The translations under genes were made by a program, and so were the position numbers. From assembly GCA_038503035.1 (NCBI GenBank), contig JAVSML010024702.1, forward strand, positions 62,001-126,000: 64,000 bases of DNA, written 5' to 3'. A model generated the notes under the pieces. The model made no database searches, was not told where the DNA came from, and was given only the letters and a program-made list of their open reading frames with translations. Within the stretch, counting starts at the first letter, position 1, and every line of letters starts with the position of its first letter. The DNA comes from Crocodylus rhombifer (Eukaryota; Chordata; Crocodylia; Crocodylidae). Positions 44,106-54,945 of the stretch are shown one piece after another.

Positions 44106-46739
44106 AAAAGAGTTGCTACAACTCTTCATGTGTAATGTCCGTGAAATTGCTGAGCACTCAAGCATCCTTTTAGGCTGGAATTGGGGATGCTGCCCAGGAC
44201 ACATGGTCAAGTCTGGAGGCACTGTGTTAATCAATCAGTTGAGTGCTGTAATGTCTCAGAACCCAGTGTCCAAGGATGTCTGAGCAACAGACCAAAGACA
44301 CTTAAGATATATCACAAAAAAGCAACTTGCCCCCAGTTAACAACAGAAAACCAAATAAGGAGGGCAGAAAGCAAGTTTTGGAGTTCTTTATCCTGGCTTT
44401 CACTGCTACCCACCTTCCGTCTGTGGACCAGTCCTATCAACGGCATATATCCACGGGAGAGCTAAGTGAGATGGTGGGGGTGGGGGGAAGGCATCTCTGT
44501 GACTAAATGACAGAGCACCTCTACGACTAGCCCCAAATTTAAGAGTGATCACAGAGCTCTCAATGCCTCACTGTATGTCAGTACCAAGAGCTAATTGAAA
44601 ACAGATGTATAGAAATAAATAGAAATGCTATAGATGTGATTACCAAGGAAACGTATTTATATAGAAGAAAATGTCCAAAATGACTGGCATTTTTCTCATT
44701 TACTTTTCCTAATTATGCATGTGCTCCCATTTAGTGGTGTCAGCTCAGGTGTTCTCAAAACACAACCAACGCCCAACAAAATGCATCGTCTTAATTCCCA
44801 GATTCTTCCCCAAGCAGCACTCTCCCATTACCCACACCATCAACTCACCTTTACCCCTGCCCCACCTCTGTGAAATGGCAGAGGAAGAAAAGGGCTCCAC
44901 TTCATAGGGGTCCAATATATTCAGAATTTGCTAAAATGGTGAGAACAGCGGTCCCTTGCTAAGAACTTCCTATATCCAGCTAAACAAGAGATTCTCCATC
45001 ACCCATAATGGGAACCTGCTGAAAAGGAACCAGTGGAATCAGAGCAATGCAGCTCCACTCTGTCCCAGTGTCCACTGATGTGTCGGCATTTGCTTTTGCC
45101 TCGGCCCAGTACAATATAGGGACTGGCTTCTGCCTCCCAGCACCCACTCTGTCTTGGGGAATGAATGTGATACCATCCTGTGTAGGAGAAAGGAGATGCT
45201 TCTGTCCTTTGACAGGCTTTTCTATGTTGTAGTACAGATTCTTTTACTAGCAATGAAATTGCTCTAGGTGTTTTCTTACTGAGTCTGATCTGGGGACAGG
45301 GTAGTCTGGAGAGATCGGTACTTTCTCTTAGTTGTAGCAAAGAGAAGCAAAGGGTAGTATTTCACCTTGGCCTTTTCTCTGACTGCCAGGCCCAATGCAG
45401 TCGTTCCCTCTACCCCCATACCTCACTCCCATCCTGCTGCCATAAGAGATATGAGAATTTGCTGCTAGGACCATGTCCATGCAATCTTGTGCTGAGTGTG
45501 CCTGGGTAATTATTGCTGCCAGGGTGTGTGTGTGGAGTTCTTAGGTAATTCCCCCCCCACACACACACCTAGTGTTAGGAAACAGGAGGTGAAGTAAAAT
45601 CTTCCATCTGACCTAAATGCATGTGTGTTACCCAACAGCCCTGTGGGGTGAGGTGGGGAGGTGAAAGGAAATTAGGAAAAGCTGCTGCGTAACACTTCTC
45701 ATTGGCTCTTGCTGTTCCTAAAAAAACTGAGTTGAAGTAATCCAAATGCAAGTCCAAAAAACCCTTACTGGAGTAAGGGTGCAGTCCAAGCCATGGAGCT
45801 GGGAGGGAGCAGGAGCAGCACAGGCAGGATGCAGGAGCTGGAGTGGTGAAACAGTGAATCTGAGTCAATAATGTGATGCTGTCACGTACAAGAGCCGTGT
45901 TTCTAGGAGTCTCACATGTAGAACAAGCAGGGTAATGGTCTATTGGCTGCCCAGATTCATGCCCACATGTTCAGCTGATCAAGTTAGCTGGCTCATTTGA
46001 CTAGAAGAAGGGTGCCAAGCACTAATGGGTTTAGACAGGCAGTGTGCAGAGTGCTGCATCTCTTCTGAGAGCTGCAGCAGGTGCCTGAGAACTGGGCAGG
46101 TGCAAGCTATGCAGTTTAGAGGCACTCTTCACTGCCAATAAAGCAAATTGCTTTAATAATGATCAATAACATTATGTGGCACCTTCCCTGCCATCCTTCT
46201 CCTTCCCCACATGACATCCTGTCTGTTCTGCTACTTACACCTTGCTCAGTCCCAGGGAGTCTCTGACACGCAGGAACTACTTTGTTTCGCTGCGCTGAAG
46301 AACTCCACCGAAGAGCACAGCAACCGCGTGACAGCCGGCAGTGATAGTTTAGAACAGGAAAAGGAGGAAATCCACATCCAACTGAAACTGCAGGGAATCA
46401 TGGGAGAAGCAGAAAGTCAGCTGGCATTTTGCCAGATCTTCTATTGTGAAGTGAATTGTGGGATCTCTCATCCCCCGTGCACTGTGTCTTCCTATGTGTT
46501 TTACATTTAATTCAAAAGAGCACACCTCCCACTGCAGGCAACTCAATGAAAAAACTTCCACCTATGAATTACTAAGACCACATAAGCACACTGAAGGTCT
46601 TCCATCCAGATACTGAACAGGCCCTTAGAAGTGAAGGACTGAAGGGGCCACTCTCTTGAATCCAGTCCCCCTGCTATTGAAGGTAACTGAGGGCAGAATC
46701 CCATTTCACTCCTTGGATGACCAAAGCGTAGCTTGCAAC
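44106..46739. other. No gene; small simple repeats
   Basis: GTGTGTGTGTGG at about 45524 and CCCCCCCCACACACACAC at about 45550 could form a stem. The frame at 46211-46510 (99 codons, Glu-rich middle) has no family motif and is not called. Confidence 0.4.
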
Positions 46740-47250
46740 CAAATCTGAGTTATCTACCGAGAATACGGAGATTCCTGAGATTCCACAATGTCTCTAGGTA
46801 GCCGGTTCCAACGCTAACCACACTCCTCATCAGAAAGTTCCTCCTGATCTCCAACCTAAAATGTTCTCTGCTACAGCTTGAGGCCATTGCTCCTAGTCCT
46901 GTCTTCTACAGCCACAGAGAAAAGCACATCTCCATCCTCTTTGTAATCACCCTTTGTGTATTTGAAGACTGTTACCATATGCCTCCCTCAGTCTTCTCTT
47001 TTCCAGACTAAGCAATCCTAGTTTTTCCAACCTTTCCTCATAAGTCTTGCTTCCCAGGCCCCTAACCATTTTGGTTGCCTTGTGCTGGATTCTTTGCAAA
47101 CTGCTCAAATCTTTCTTGAAGTGTGAGACCCAGGACTGGGCACAATGCTCCTGGTGAGGCCTCCCCAGTGCTGAACAGAGGAAAAGAGTCACTTCCTTGG
47201 GTTTGCAAGTAACACTCCTGTTGATACAGCCCAGTATGCTGCTGGGTTAG
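46740..47250 (-). mobile_element. Old CR1/L3 LINE, RT C-terminal fragment
   Basis: The minus strand gives LFLCSALGRPHQEHCAQSW, then FKKDLSSLQRIQHKATKMVR, YEERLEKLGLLSLEKRRLRE and a RWRSGFLMRSVVSVGTG-like end in broken frame. Both the upstream catalytic motifs and a clear 3' terminus are missing. It matches the same region as 1380-1600 and 40890-41665. Confidence 0.85.
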
Positions 47251-47855
47251 AGTTGCTCTACAGATATGCAGACATTTCCCCATTCCTGTAATGCGGGATC
47301 TTACATGTCCAGAGGGGGCAATAAAATTGCTCCTACACTTCAGTTGCATAACTCAGTGTTGGCTGCAAGCTGCATTTTGGTCATTGTAACAAGGCACTCA
47401 TCCCAGGGGGTGGTCATGACATCGCCTAATGGCGTCTCAGCCCTTGCCTGATCCGCCCTTTTAGCTCACTCTCCCCTTTGTTCACTTGCCATATCTTAAC
47501 ATTATAGAGTTTAAAAGAAGGGGAGGCTATCCCAGGGTTTCCCCAAGCCTGTTCTCACTCTCTGGCTTCCATGGCCAGCTAAATGTTTTGGGGCACTTGG
47601 CCCCTAACTGGACACTAAACTGCCTCTGTTCTTTATCTTCTTGTTGTAACTTGGCTTTTCCAGGTCTCATCCCCCTTTTTCTGTTACTAGTGCCTGTAGT
47701 CTAAGCCCACTGCACCAGACCTGGCTTCTGGTTCCCAGACCCACATGCTGCCATGCCCCAAGCTCGCTAGCCCCACACACTGCCCTGTCCCAGGCTTACT
47801 GGTCCCTCAGTATGCCTTGAGCCATCCCGCAGCACGGCTCAAGGCAATCACGTGC
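47251..47855. other. No gene or repeat recognised
   Basis: Sequence between the old LINE and the hAT MITE. One short frame (47486-47704) without motif. Confidence 0.4.
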
Positions 47856-47863
47856 CCCTAGAG

Positions 47864-48171
47864 CAGTGGTCTCCAAACTTTTTTGATCATGCACCCCTAT
47901 CAGTACAAAATTTTTGAGCACACCCCCCCAATATATGTATATTTATTTATTTATAAATTATATACATGTACTACTCGTGTACCATACATGACACGTGACC
48001 GTCTGACATACAGACCGAGCGAGGGCACCAGTGTCAAGCTGTATATTAAATATTAGTAAAGCTTAATTTCTTTCTTACTTTTTTAGATAAAAAATAAATA
48101 TAAATAGAAGTTCTAATATTTTCTTCCCGCACCCCAATGGACCGTCTTGTGCCCCACTTTGGGGACCACTG
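47864..48171. mobile_element. hAT MITE with perfect 8-bp target duplication
   Basis: Left end CAGTGGTCTCCAAACTTTTT; right end TTTGGGGACCACTG, its inverse with one mismatch. The flanking octamers are identical, CCCTAGAG at 47856-47863 and 48172-48179. The 308-bp interior is AT-rich (TATTTATTTATAAATTATAT). It carries CATGCACCCCT near the left end and GCACCCCAATGG near the right end. No coding capacity. Termini and duplication length place it in hAT (Charlie-like CAGTGGTTCTCAAAC ends). Confidence 0.93.
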
Positions 48172-48179
48172 CCCTAGAG

Positions 48180-49259
48180 CACCAACAGGACCCCCAGACT
48201 GCCTCAGTCCCATCTGCAAACCACTAGCATAAACTCTAACCAAAAAGATAAATCCCCTGGCTCAAACACAAACTAGCTCCACACTGGGTTACCCTGTAGG
48301 CTGCACAACCAGGCATCCTCCTACTCCGGGCTGTATTCCCCTGTAAACCATCAGCACCTTGTCCTCTGTTTCCCCAGGCAGCTCTGCTGTCTGCCAGGCT
48401 CTCCCTACAGCTTCTAGGTCAGAAGCTCTTTCCTGCCCCACTCTGGCTCAAGGCCTGGGTTTATATGGCTCCCCAAGCCCACCTCCTGCTGGTCACCCCA
48501 CTGGACTCCCTGAGCTGCCACAGGTATTTTCTGATTTGCTTGTGGGACCCTGCAACATTTCTGTGCAAGCCCCTGGCCCCTGAGGTTGCTGTTGCTGCTG
48601 GTTCCATAATAAGAATTCACTTGAGTCTGTTCCACCCTTAAGTTTGCACCTGGGGGGCTTGTCCAGCCAGCAGGCCTGGGGTTGCACCCCCTTCTCAGTA
48701 ATGGAGTAGGGGCCCTGTTACAGTCATCCCCTGGGTGAAACAGAATCCTGCCCTATGCCATGTAAAGGTGGTGGGGTCCTCCTTACTCCTCTGTGGCTTT
48801 CCTGCAACTAAAGTTTCAGTACTTACCCGGTCTTACATAGGTGCCTGAATGAGTCTAGTCTACCCAGGAGCCTACCCAGCTAGACTGCAGTTATCTCAAC
48901 ATGCTTAATAGGGAAGCACAATGTGAATATTGCTACATGGAATCTAAACTGCATGTAAATGCCAAATTCGTGGGTATGTGACTATGTAAGTGGCACTTAA
49001 GGCATGAAGGTGAAATAGGATTTGGCCTTTTGAGTTTTGCTTCCATCTTAGTTGTGGTAATTTCTATTTTCTCCCTTTACTTTCACATTAGCTACCACCA
49101 CTCTTACCGAAAACAAAAGCAGACTATTCATGCAGTGTTTGGATCATACCTAATTTATTTTTAATCTTTACCCTAATAGCTGCTTTTCTTCTTTCCTTGC
49201 TCTCAATTTATGTATATGGTTAATATACCTTATACTATTAGGTTTAATTTCCTTTGCAA
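48180..49259. other. No gene or repeat recognised
   Basis: Short frames at 48359-48687 on both strands without motif. AT content rises after 48980. Confidence 0.4.
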
Positions 49260-49995
49260 GGTCTAACTTATCTTGATTTGCGGCAATTCACACTTTATGA
49301 CCTGACCTCCAAGACAATTTCCTTTATTGGTCAGTTCCACCCCGACCCATTGTAGGTGTTCTGCTTATTCCCAATATACTTTTTGACATGCTTATTCACC
49401 CAGTTATATCCAAAGCCCTTCCCTACAAATTTTTCCCCTTCCTTAGGAAAAAAGTTCCAAATAAATTAAAGCAATTTCAGGTCCTCTCCACCTTCAAGCC
49501 CCTGCACTCTTCAGTCCAGCTGACTTCACTAGCTAGTTCCCTACTTTGCTGAAAGTTTGTCCCTTTGAAATCCAAAACATATTTATTACCGATTGCTTTG
49601 CATTTATACTATTTAATTCAAGCTGCAACAACTTGTGATCAGTCAATCCAAGATTATTTACTACACTCTACTTTTCTGTGGCATCTCCGTTACTTATGAA
49701 AACCAAGTCTAAAATAGCATTGCCTTTTCTTAGTTCACTTACTAGTTGGCAAACAAATCTATTGATCATCGCATCCAGGAATAACCAGGCCCTACTATTC
49801 TTGGTTGCATTTGTACTGCAATTTACATCTAGGAAGATAAATTTCCCCATGATACAACTCCTGATGATATTTGTCTTTCTAATAATATTTAGTGATCTTT
49901 ACCATATTCCAGTACTGCCTTAGGATTGTAGCAGACTTCTACCTCTACCCCAGCAGAACCTCTTCTACCATCCTTCACCCTAACACTCTCCTCCC
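49260..49995 (-). mobile_element. Old LINE (CR1/L2 group) endonuclease fragment
   Basis: The minus strand opens for 60 codons at 49850-49668: GKFIFLDVNCSTNATKNSRA, then a FLDAMINRFVCQLVSE block, then AILDLVFISN. This is the EEP-endonuclease stretch that reads GDFN-PD ... SR-FL ... F--Q-V-EPTRG-A-LDL in CR1/L2 elements. The catalytic D of GD is replaced by K. Upstream in broken frame, VRVKDGRRGSAGVEVEVCYN corresponds to the V-YRPP region, and downstream text fits the linker. It is ancient. It may belong with the ORF1 piece at 53.96-54.75 kb. Confidence 0.65.
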
Positions 49996-50028
49996 CTGTG
50001 ACTCAGGGACCTCAATCACCTCAAGTTA

Positions 50029-50145
50029 ATAGATGCTAGTGTTGGAAGGGACCTCGACAGATCATCGAGTCTGACCCCCTGCCTAGGCAGGAAAGAGTGC
50101 TGAGTTTGGATGACCCCAACCAGATAAAGTTGGCCCAACCAAGAA
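50029..50145 (-). mobile_element. CR1 3' terminus fragment
   Basis: GTTGGAAGGGACCTCGACAG, then ATCATCGAGTCTGACCCC and CTGCCTAGGCAGG, match the CR1 3' UTR read from the end. The piece is about 115 bp. It abuts the old endonuclease fragment and lacks a clear octamer array. Confidence 0.8.
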
Positions 50146-50224
50146 TAGAGCCATTTTTATTTCTTTACAGTCTGTCACATTATTAACAGAATAATAATGC
50201 ATTATTAACACATCTACATTAACA

Positions 50225-50440
50225 TACGCATCTACACATGCACTTTACTACACAGTTGACTAATTAGCTCCACAGTAAAGTGTCACCATCTACACTTGCA
50301 CGAGCATTAGGGCACAGTAAACTAATTAAACTTGCTGCAAGATAATATTATCCCCCACCATACTATCTTACAGCAGAATAATTAATTGTGCTGAAACACA
50401 TGTGTAGCCAGTGACCACAGTCATAAATTGTCCCCAGTCA
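50225..50440. mobile_element. MITE fragment, subfamily B
   Basis: GCATCTACACATGCACTTTACTAC starts a left arm like those at 1905 and 52719 (given here in part). TTTACTACACAGTTGACTAA pairs through CTCCACAGTAAA, and GGGCACAGTAAACTAATTAA follows. A second copy of CATCTACACTTGCA occurs at 50287. The right end is not clear, so the extent is approximate. Confidence 0.5.
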
Positions 50441-50567
50441 ACCCAGGCAGACTCCTGCCTCCCACTTAGCCACACAACTCCGCATGTTCAAAGCCATGTG
50501 AACAAACTATTCTAGTCAATGGAGGCGAGAAATCCTATGCTATTAAGCCTGAGCATTAAGCTACAGG

Positions 50568-52496
50568 GGGCACGTCTACATGTGCAAGTAATGTGTCTGA
50601 ATTATCTCTGCAGAAAATTCAAGCTCATTAAAGTGCTCTGGAGGGCACATATACACATGCATATGTGCAGTGACAGATTAAGATTTATTGGGGCCCTGGG
50701 CAAATAGAAAATGGGAGGCTCCCACACCCCACTATGAACATAATGTATGGACTCCAGCGGCCCTTCCCCTCCTGGTGCTGTGGCTGCCAAGGGCAGGATC
50801 ATGAACGATTCATGCCCCTGCAGCTGGGGGAGGCACAGTGGCAGCAGGAGCACGGCAGCAGCGGTGAGAGCAGCAGGAGCCCAGCAGCAGTGAGTGGGCA
50901 GCTACCACAGATGATACTGGCACTGTCGGTGGCAGGGGGTTGGCGAGCACTGACCAAGGGTCGGTGACCACCTGCAGCCACCACTGGCAGTGGCAGCAGC
51001 AGCCACCAGGGATTGTGGACTGCCTGCAGACACTGCCGGTGGTGCCAGCGGCAGGGTGACAAGTGGCGACCACTTGCAGGCACCGCTGATAGTGTCGGCA
51101 GCGTCTTTTTGTAGGGGGTACATTGACATACTCAGAGGGTGCACATGCCCCAATGTGCACCCCCTGTGAGTCACCCCTGGGCAGGTTGGGCCTCCATGCA
51201 CTGCGGGGGAGACTGGGTACACTCAGCCAGACTGAGGGTGGGGTGGTACATGCCCGCTTCTCCTCCCTGCTTCCTGCCTTCCCCCTTCTCTCTCTGCAAT
51301 GGCTAAAGCAGGTCAGAGCTGAGCAGGGTGAGGGCAGATGTGGGCTGCCCACTGTGGGCTCGGGGCTCTCTGCTCTGCTGCCTTTGCCCTGGGGGCCATA
51401 CACCAGCCACACACACCCTGCCTTCCTAGCAGCAGGAGGCACAACTTGCTGCCCTCACTGCTGCCAGGCAGGCAGGGGGTGTACAGCCAGCATTGGGCTC
51501 CTGAGAGAAAGACAGCACAGTAGAAAGCCCCAAGCCCACCACAAACACCTCACATCCATCCCACACAAATCTGAGGAGGGCATGTCCCCCCATGCCTCTC
51601 CTGGGGGGGTTCATGCAGTGGCGGGGAGACACCCTTGCTTCCTCTCTTCTCCCTCTGTGCCCACTGGATGTGCTGCCCATGGCTCCATCCTGCTCCCCAC
51701 CCCAGCCTTGGATCCCATGCACTGTTTTGGCTGGGCAGCACCACCTGGCCCTGCCCCACTGCCTCCCTCACTGTGTGGGCCTCTATCTTCCCCCCTCCCC
51801 CCCCCCCCATGCCTCTTCCTCACTTACCTGCAGGGAGCTACTCTCCATGCTGCCTGGCTGTTTTCCTGGCCATGTGCATGCGTGCAGCCATGCACACACA
51901 TGCAGTGTCCCCTGTGTTTTGCTCCCAGCAGCCCGAAGCAGGACCCCTTGCATGCTAGAATGCTGCCCACCTGTAGAGGAAACCCACCATTTTCTGAGGG
52001 AACCCAGGCATCCAGGGGGCCCCTGACTGGCAGGGGCCCCGTGGGCCTGTGTGTTAATCAGCCTGTGCACAAGAATCAGGAACAAACTGCACCCAACAGC
52101 CAGGGAGAGCTCCACGCTCCCCCGGGTGCCAGCCCTTAGCTGTCCAAGCTCTGGGGGCAGCCCTGAGCTGTGCAGGACTGGGAGGCAGATGCCCGGCACC
52201 ATGAGATACAGCCCAATCCCCACATGGCTAGAAAGCAGTGTCTTACCAAGCCAGGACAGCTTTCCTGTCCCCTGTGTCCCCCTGCTGCCTAGGCTTACTG
52301 GGAGCAATCTGCTCCCTGTCAGCATCTACATGTGTACTTTGGCACATTAGTTTAATGTACTGATTTATAGTACCTGTATCTACAGGTACTAAAAAATGGA
52401 ACCGTGCAGTAATTTCTGCGTGCATGTAGAAGGTGATGCTTGGCTGCACATTAGATTAGTCTAATGCTCAGTAAAGCATCTCATGTAGATGCACCC
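50568..52496. mobile_element. MITE, subfamily A, split by a later insertion
   Basis: Left part (50568-50669): GGGCACGTCTACATGTGC to ATATACACATGCATATG. Right part (52070-52496): from CAAGAATCAGGAACAAACTG to CATGTAGATGCACCC. Joined in order, the two parts match the layout of the copies at 11571 and 13453: terminus, ACACATG box, CAGGAACAAA box, GC core, hairpin, terminus. The exact hairpin TAGTACCTGTA/TACAGGTACTA is at 52368-52391. A GC-rich hAT-like element lies between the parts. Confidence 0.65.
50670..52063. mobile_element. GC-rich hAT-like element nested in a MITE
   Basis: The left end GTGACAGATTAAGATTTATT with GGGGCCCTGGGC has an inverted partner at the right: GGGGCCCCGTGGGCC, then TTAATCAGCC. 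TGTGCA flanks both sides (50664-50669, 52064-52069). The interior is rich in GGGGGCACATGCCCC-like and CAGCAGC words. It shares its style with 21571-22452 and 28746-29424. Long compositional frames exist (up to 338 codons at 51123-52139), but competing frames on both strands and no domain argue against a gene. Confidence 0.55.
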
Positions 52497-52718
52497 AGTA
52501 TGAAATAACAAACTGACACTTCTGGGCACCCTTGTTCCCCAGCCAGCCCCCCGTCACTGAACATTACCACCCAGAATCAGAGGCTCAACCCCTGAGCCTT
52601 CTGCCAGGCTGAGCTGCAATTATGACTATGATCCCACTGTGTTTCCACTATCCCTATAGTATCCAGTTCCACATCCAACACCAGTAGCTAAGTTATTATT
52701 ATCTATTTCAGTGCCTCT

Positions 52719-53366
52719 GGGTGTGTCTACATGAGACATTTACTGCAGAGTTGCCTAATTAGTTCCACAGTAAATATCTCAGCACCTACCCAAGCAGCCC
52801 TATTAGGCTTCAGTAAGCTAATTAAATCTGCCATAGGTTACAGGACCAGAGGTGGGGATTTGCAGCCAGTCAGGATCAGAGGGTGGTGGGGAAGGGGGTG
52901 TTGCAGCCAGCCGGGCACTCTGAGTGGGGACGCTGCACCCCCGACTCCTCACTCCTGGCCAGATGCAAGCCTTCCCCCCACCCCCACTCCCATATGCCAC
53001 TCCACCTGCCTGAGTTCACCAGCCATGCCTGATAGGATAGTATTTGTGTTTACAAGTACTAACCTATGTCAGCATTTTTTCATGTACAGCAACACACATG
53101 GAGACACTGACCTGGCTGGCAAGGGCACGAGGGTGCTTCATTGTAGGGGCTGCCTGCCTGCCCTCATGCCCCAACCACCCCCTCTGTAGCATGCTGAGCT
53201 GGGTCAGAGCAGTTCCAGACTGACAGGCTCACCCACTGGGTCCCCTGACAGCTGGGTCTCTGCCAACCTGGCTCAACATGCTATGGTCAGAGGTGCATAT
53301 GCAGATGCAGTGCCTGGGAGCAATACATTCTAGAGTTTATTCTGTTACATGAGTGTAAACCTGCCC
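52719..53366. mobile_element. MITE, subfamily B, with TCT target duplication
   Basis: Left end GGGTGTGTCTACATGAG; the right end is degraded (GAGTGTAAACCTGCCC). TCT flanks both ends (52716-52718, 53367-53369). TTTACTGCAGAGTTGCCTAA pairs with TTCCACAGTAAA at the left. The middle shares an ACGAGGGTGCTTCA block and a final AGAGTTTATT block with the copy at 1905-2382. A 152-codon frame across it is a by-product. Confidence 0.68.
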
Positions 53367-53761
53367 TCTGTTTCTTGTATCTGTATACAATGACTCAGGG
53401 CCAGATTCTACCTATTAGGCCTATTAGGCACATAATTACAGGTAATAGGCCACCATGCAATTCTATTCCATGTCACTTGAGCCCATAGTTTGAGCCCATG
53501 GTCATTTCTTACTGGCCTTCCCCAATTGCCTGGCTAAACTAGATAAAGCCCTTCTATTAACTGTGTTGCATATATGACTACTGCTCTCACCATATTCTTT
53601 ATTTTTTCTTGTTACCCATTTTTCTTCCTACAGTTGACCTGTTACCCATTATCTGCCTGATTTTCTTCCTCCTATGGATTAAAACCAAGCCTGGAGATTA
53701 CACAAGTCATTCCTGACCTCCTCCCCTCATTTCTTAGGTGATTTTTTTTCTTATCAGTCAG

Positions 53762-53791
53762 TCAGCTCCAGCTCCAGCTCCAGCTCCAGCA
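53762..53791 (+). repeat. CAGCTC hexanucleotide run
   Basis: Nearly five copies of CAGCTC/AGCTCC in tandem, inside the 3' part of the old LINE ORF1 region. Polymorphism is plausible. Confidence 0.85.
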
Positions 53792-53959
53792 GGCTGTTTT
53801 CTTAGGTGCCCAAGTGGCGTTAATTCTTTGAGGAGTCTTCTTTCTGTAAATGTTTCCCAGTGCTCAAGCATCCTCTTACCACCACACATTGAGCCATTTC
53901 ATTATTCCACTGCATTTTCACCCTCCTTCCATTAGACTAGAAAAATTCACTGACTATCC

Positions 53960-54750
53960 CCTAAGCATCTCCTCCTTTGAGTAGCTTCCCTAGTTTGGTA
54001 TACCTTCCCTAGCTGAGTTCAACCCTAGTTTGAATACCTTCCCTAGCTTAGTATTGTCATCCTTGAACCTTTCCAGCAGGAATCTTGCATTATCACTTGT
54101 CCCAACATGAAGGATGATCAGTGGGTTACTTCATCCCATCAGGATCCTTTCAAGCCTCATGTGCATATAATGAATCACATCTTTCTTTCCTCTGCCCTGG
54201 AGACCGGCCTGTTAGTTATTTCTAACACAGAATCTCCGTCACAAGGTTCTGCATCTTTCTGATGCTGGTGGGAATCTTCAGTCCTCACCTTTTATTCTTT
54301 CTTCTGTCTGCAGGTTAGCCTGTCTACTCTCTCACAATCTCCTATGATCATCACTCCTCAGGGTCCAGCCCCTGTCCACTTCCAGCATTTCTTTATCTCT
54401 TTGATGGAGATAGGTTCCTGTCTCTTCTTTCTTGTGGCCCTATTCCTTTACATTCTCCAGTGCAGCATCCCTGTACCTTCACTCTATTTCTCTTCCATGA
54501 GCTGGTCTCTTTCTTTGCTTTGTCTTCATGGTCATATATTTCCAAAGGGAATCTTACTTCTCTGGAGGCCACTCTCCAGATCCTCTTGTTTAACAGGGGT
54601 CTGCAAATCCTGATTGTACACCTGCAACATTCATGTCCTAAAATCCCCAGCTGACCTTCAGTATCATTAATAATTTCCAGATATGAACTTTCATGAGCTC
54701 TAGAAGGGAACACTTCTACATAAATAGCACCCATCAGGTATCCATTCAAA
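53960..54750 (-). mobile_element. Old LINE ORF1 (esterase-type) fragment
   Basis: On the minus strand 54749-54393 is open for 118 codons: an ISLEIINDTEGQLG-like start, then CCRCTIRICRPLLNKRIWRV, then a charged KAKKETSSWKRN segment. Further down, in another frame, 54113-54090 reads HVGTSDNA inside a PLIILHVGTSDNARFLLERF stretch. HVGTND is the block III signature of the SGNH esterase of CR1/L2-type ORF1 proteins; here N is S. So the region looks like a decayed ORF1: a coiled or basic N-part, then an esterase. The terminal DG-H block was not identified with confidence. Confidence 0.6.
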
Positions 54751-54849
54751 GTCTAAACTTGCTTATAAGACCTAGCTATAAGAACCAGTATACCAATATA
54801 GTGGTAGGCACCGAGGAGCATAACAAGGCAGCATTTTCTTTTCACTTAC

Positions 54850-54945
54850 ACTATCTTTAGACCAGTTTAACTCACTAATGTCAAAGGAGTTACACTGGAT
54901 TTACTGGGCTGCTAGTGAGATCAGAATCAGGGCCCCAGAGTGTAA
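54850..54945 (+). repeat. Common amniote dispersed repeat, fragment
   Basis: CAAAGGAGTTACACTGGATT, then GTGAGATCAGAATCAGGGCC, resemble the widely dispersed 'ggagttacac...gatcagaatc' repeat of reptiles and birds. Assignment is from memory of the pattern. Neither end is defined. Confidence 0.45.

Noticed and set aside
46211..46510. 99-codon frame that might be an exon
   Set aside because: No recognisable domain and no support from neighbouring frames; splice-like dinucleotides alone prove nothing.
51123..52139. 338-codon open frame on the + strand
   Set aside because: It lies in a GC-rich repeat with rival frames on both strands, shows Pro/His/Ser bias and no domain, and its sequence style recurs in other GC-rich elements of the window.
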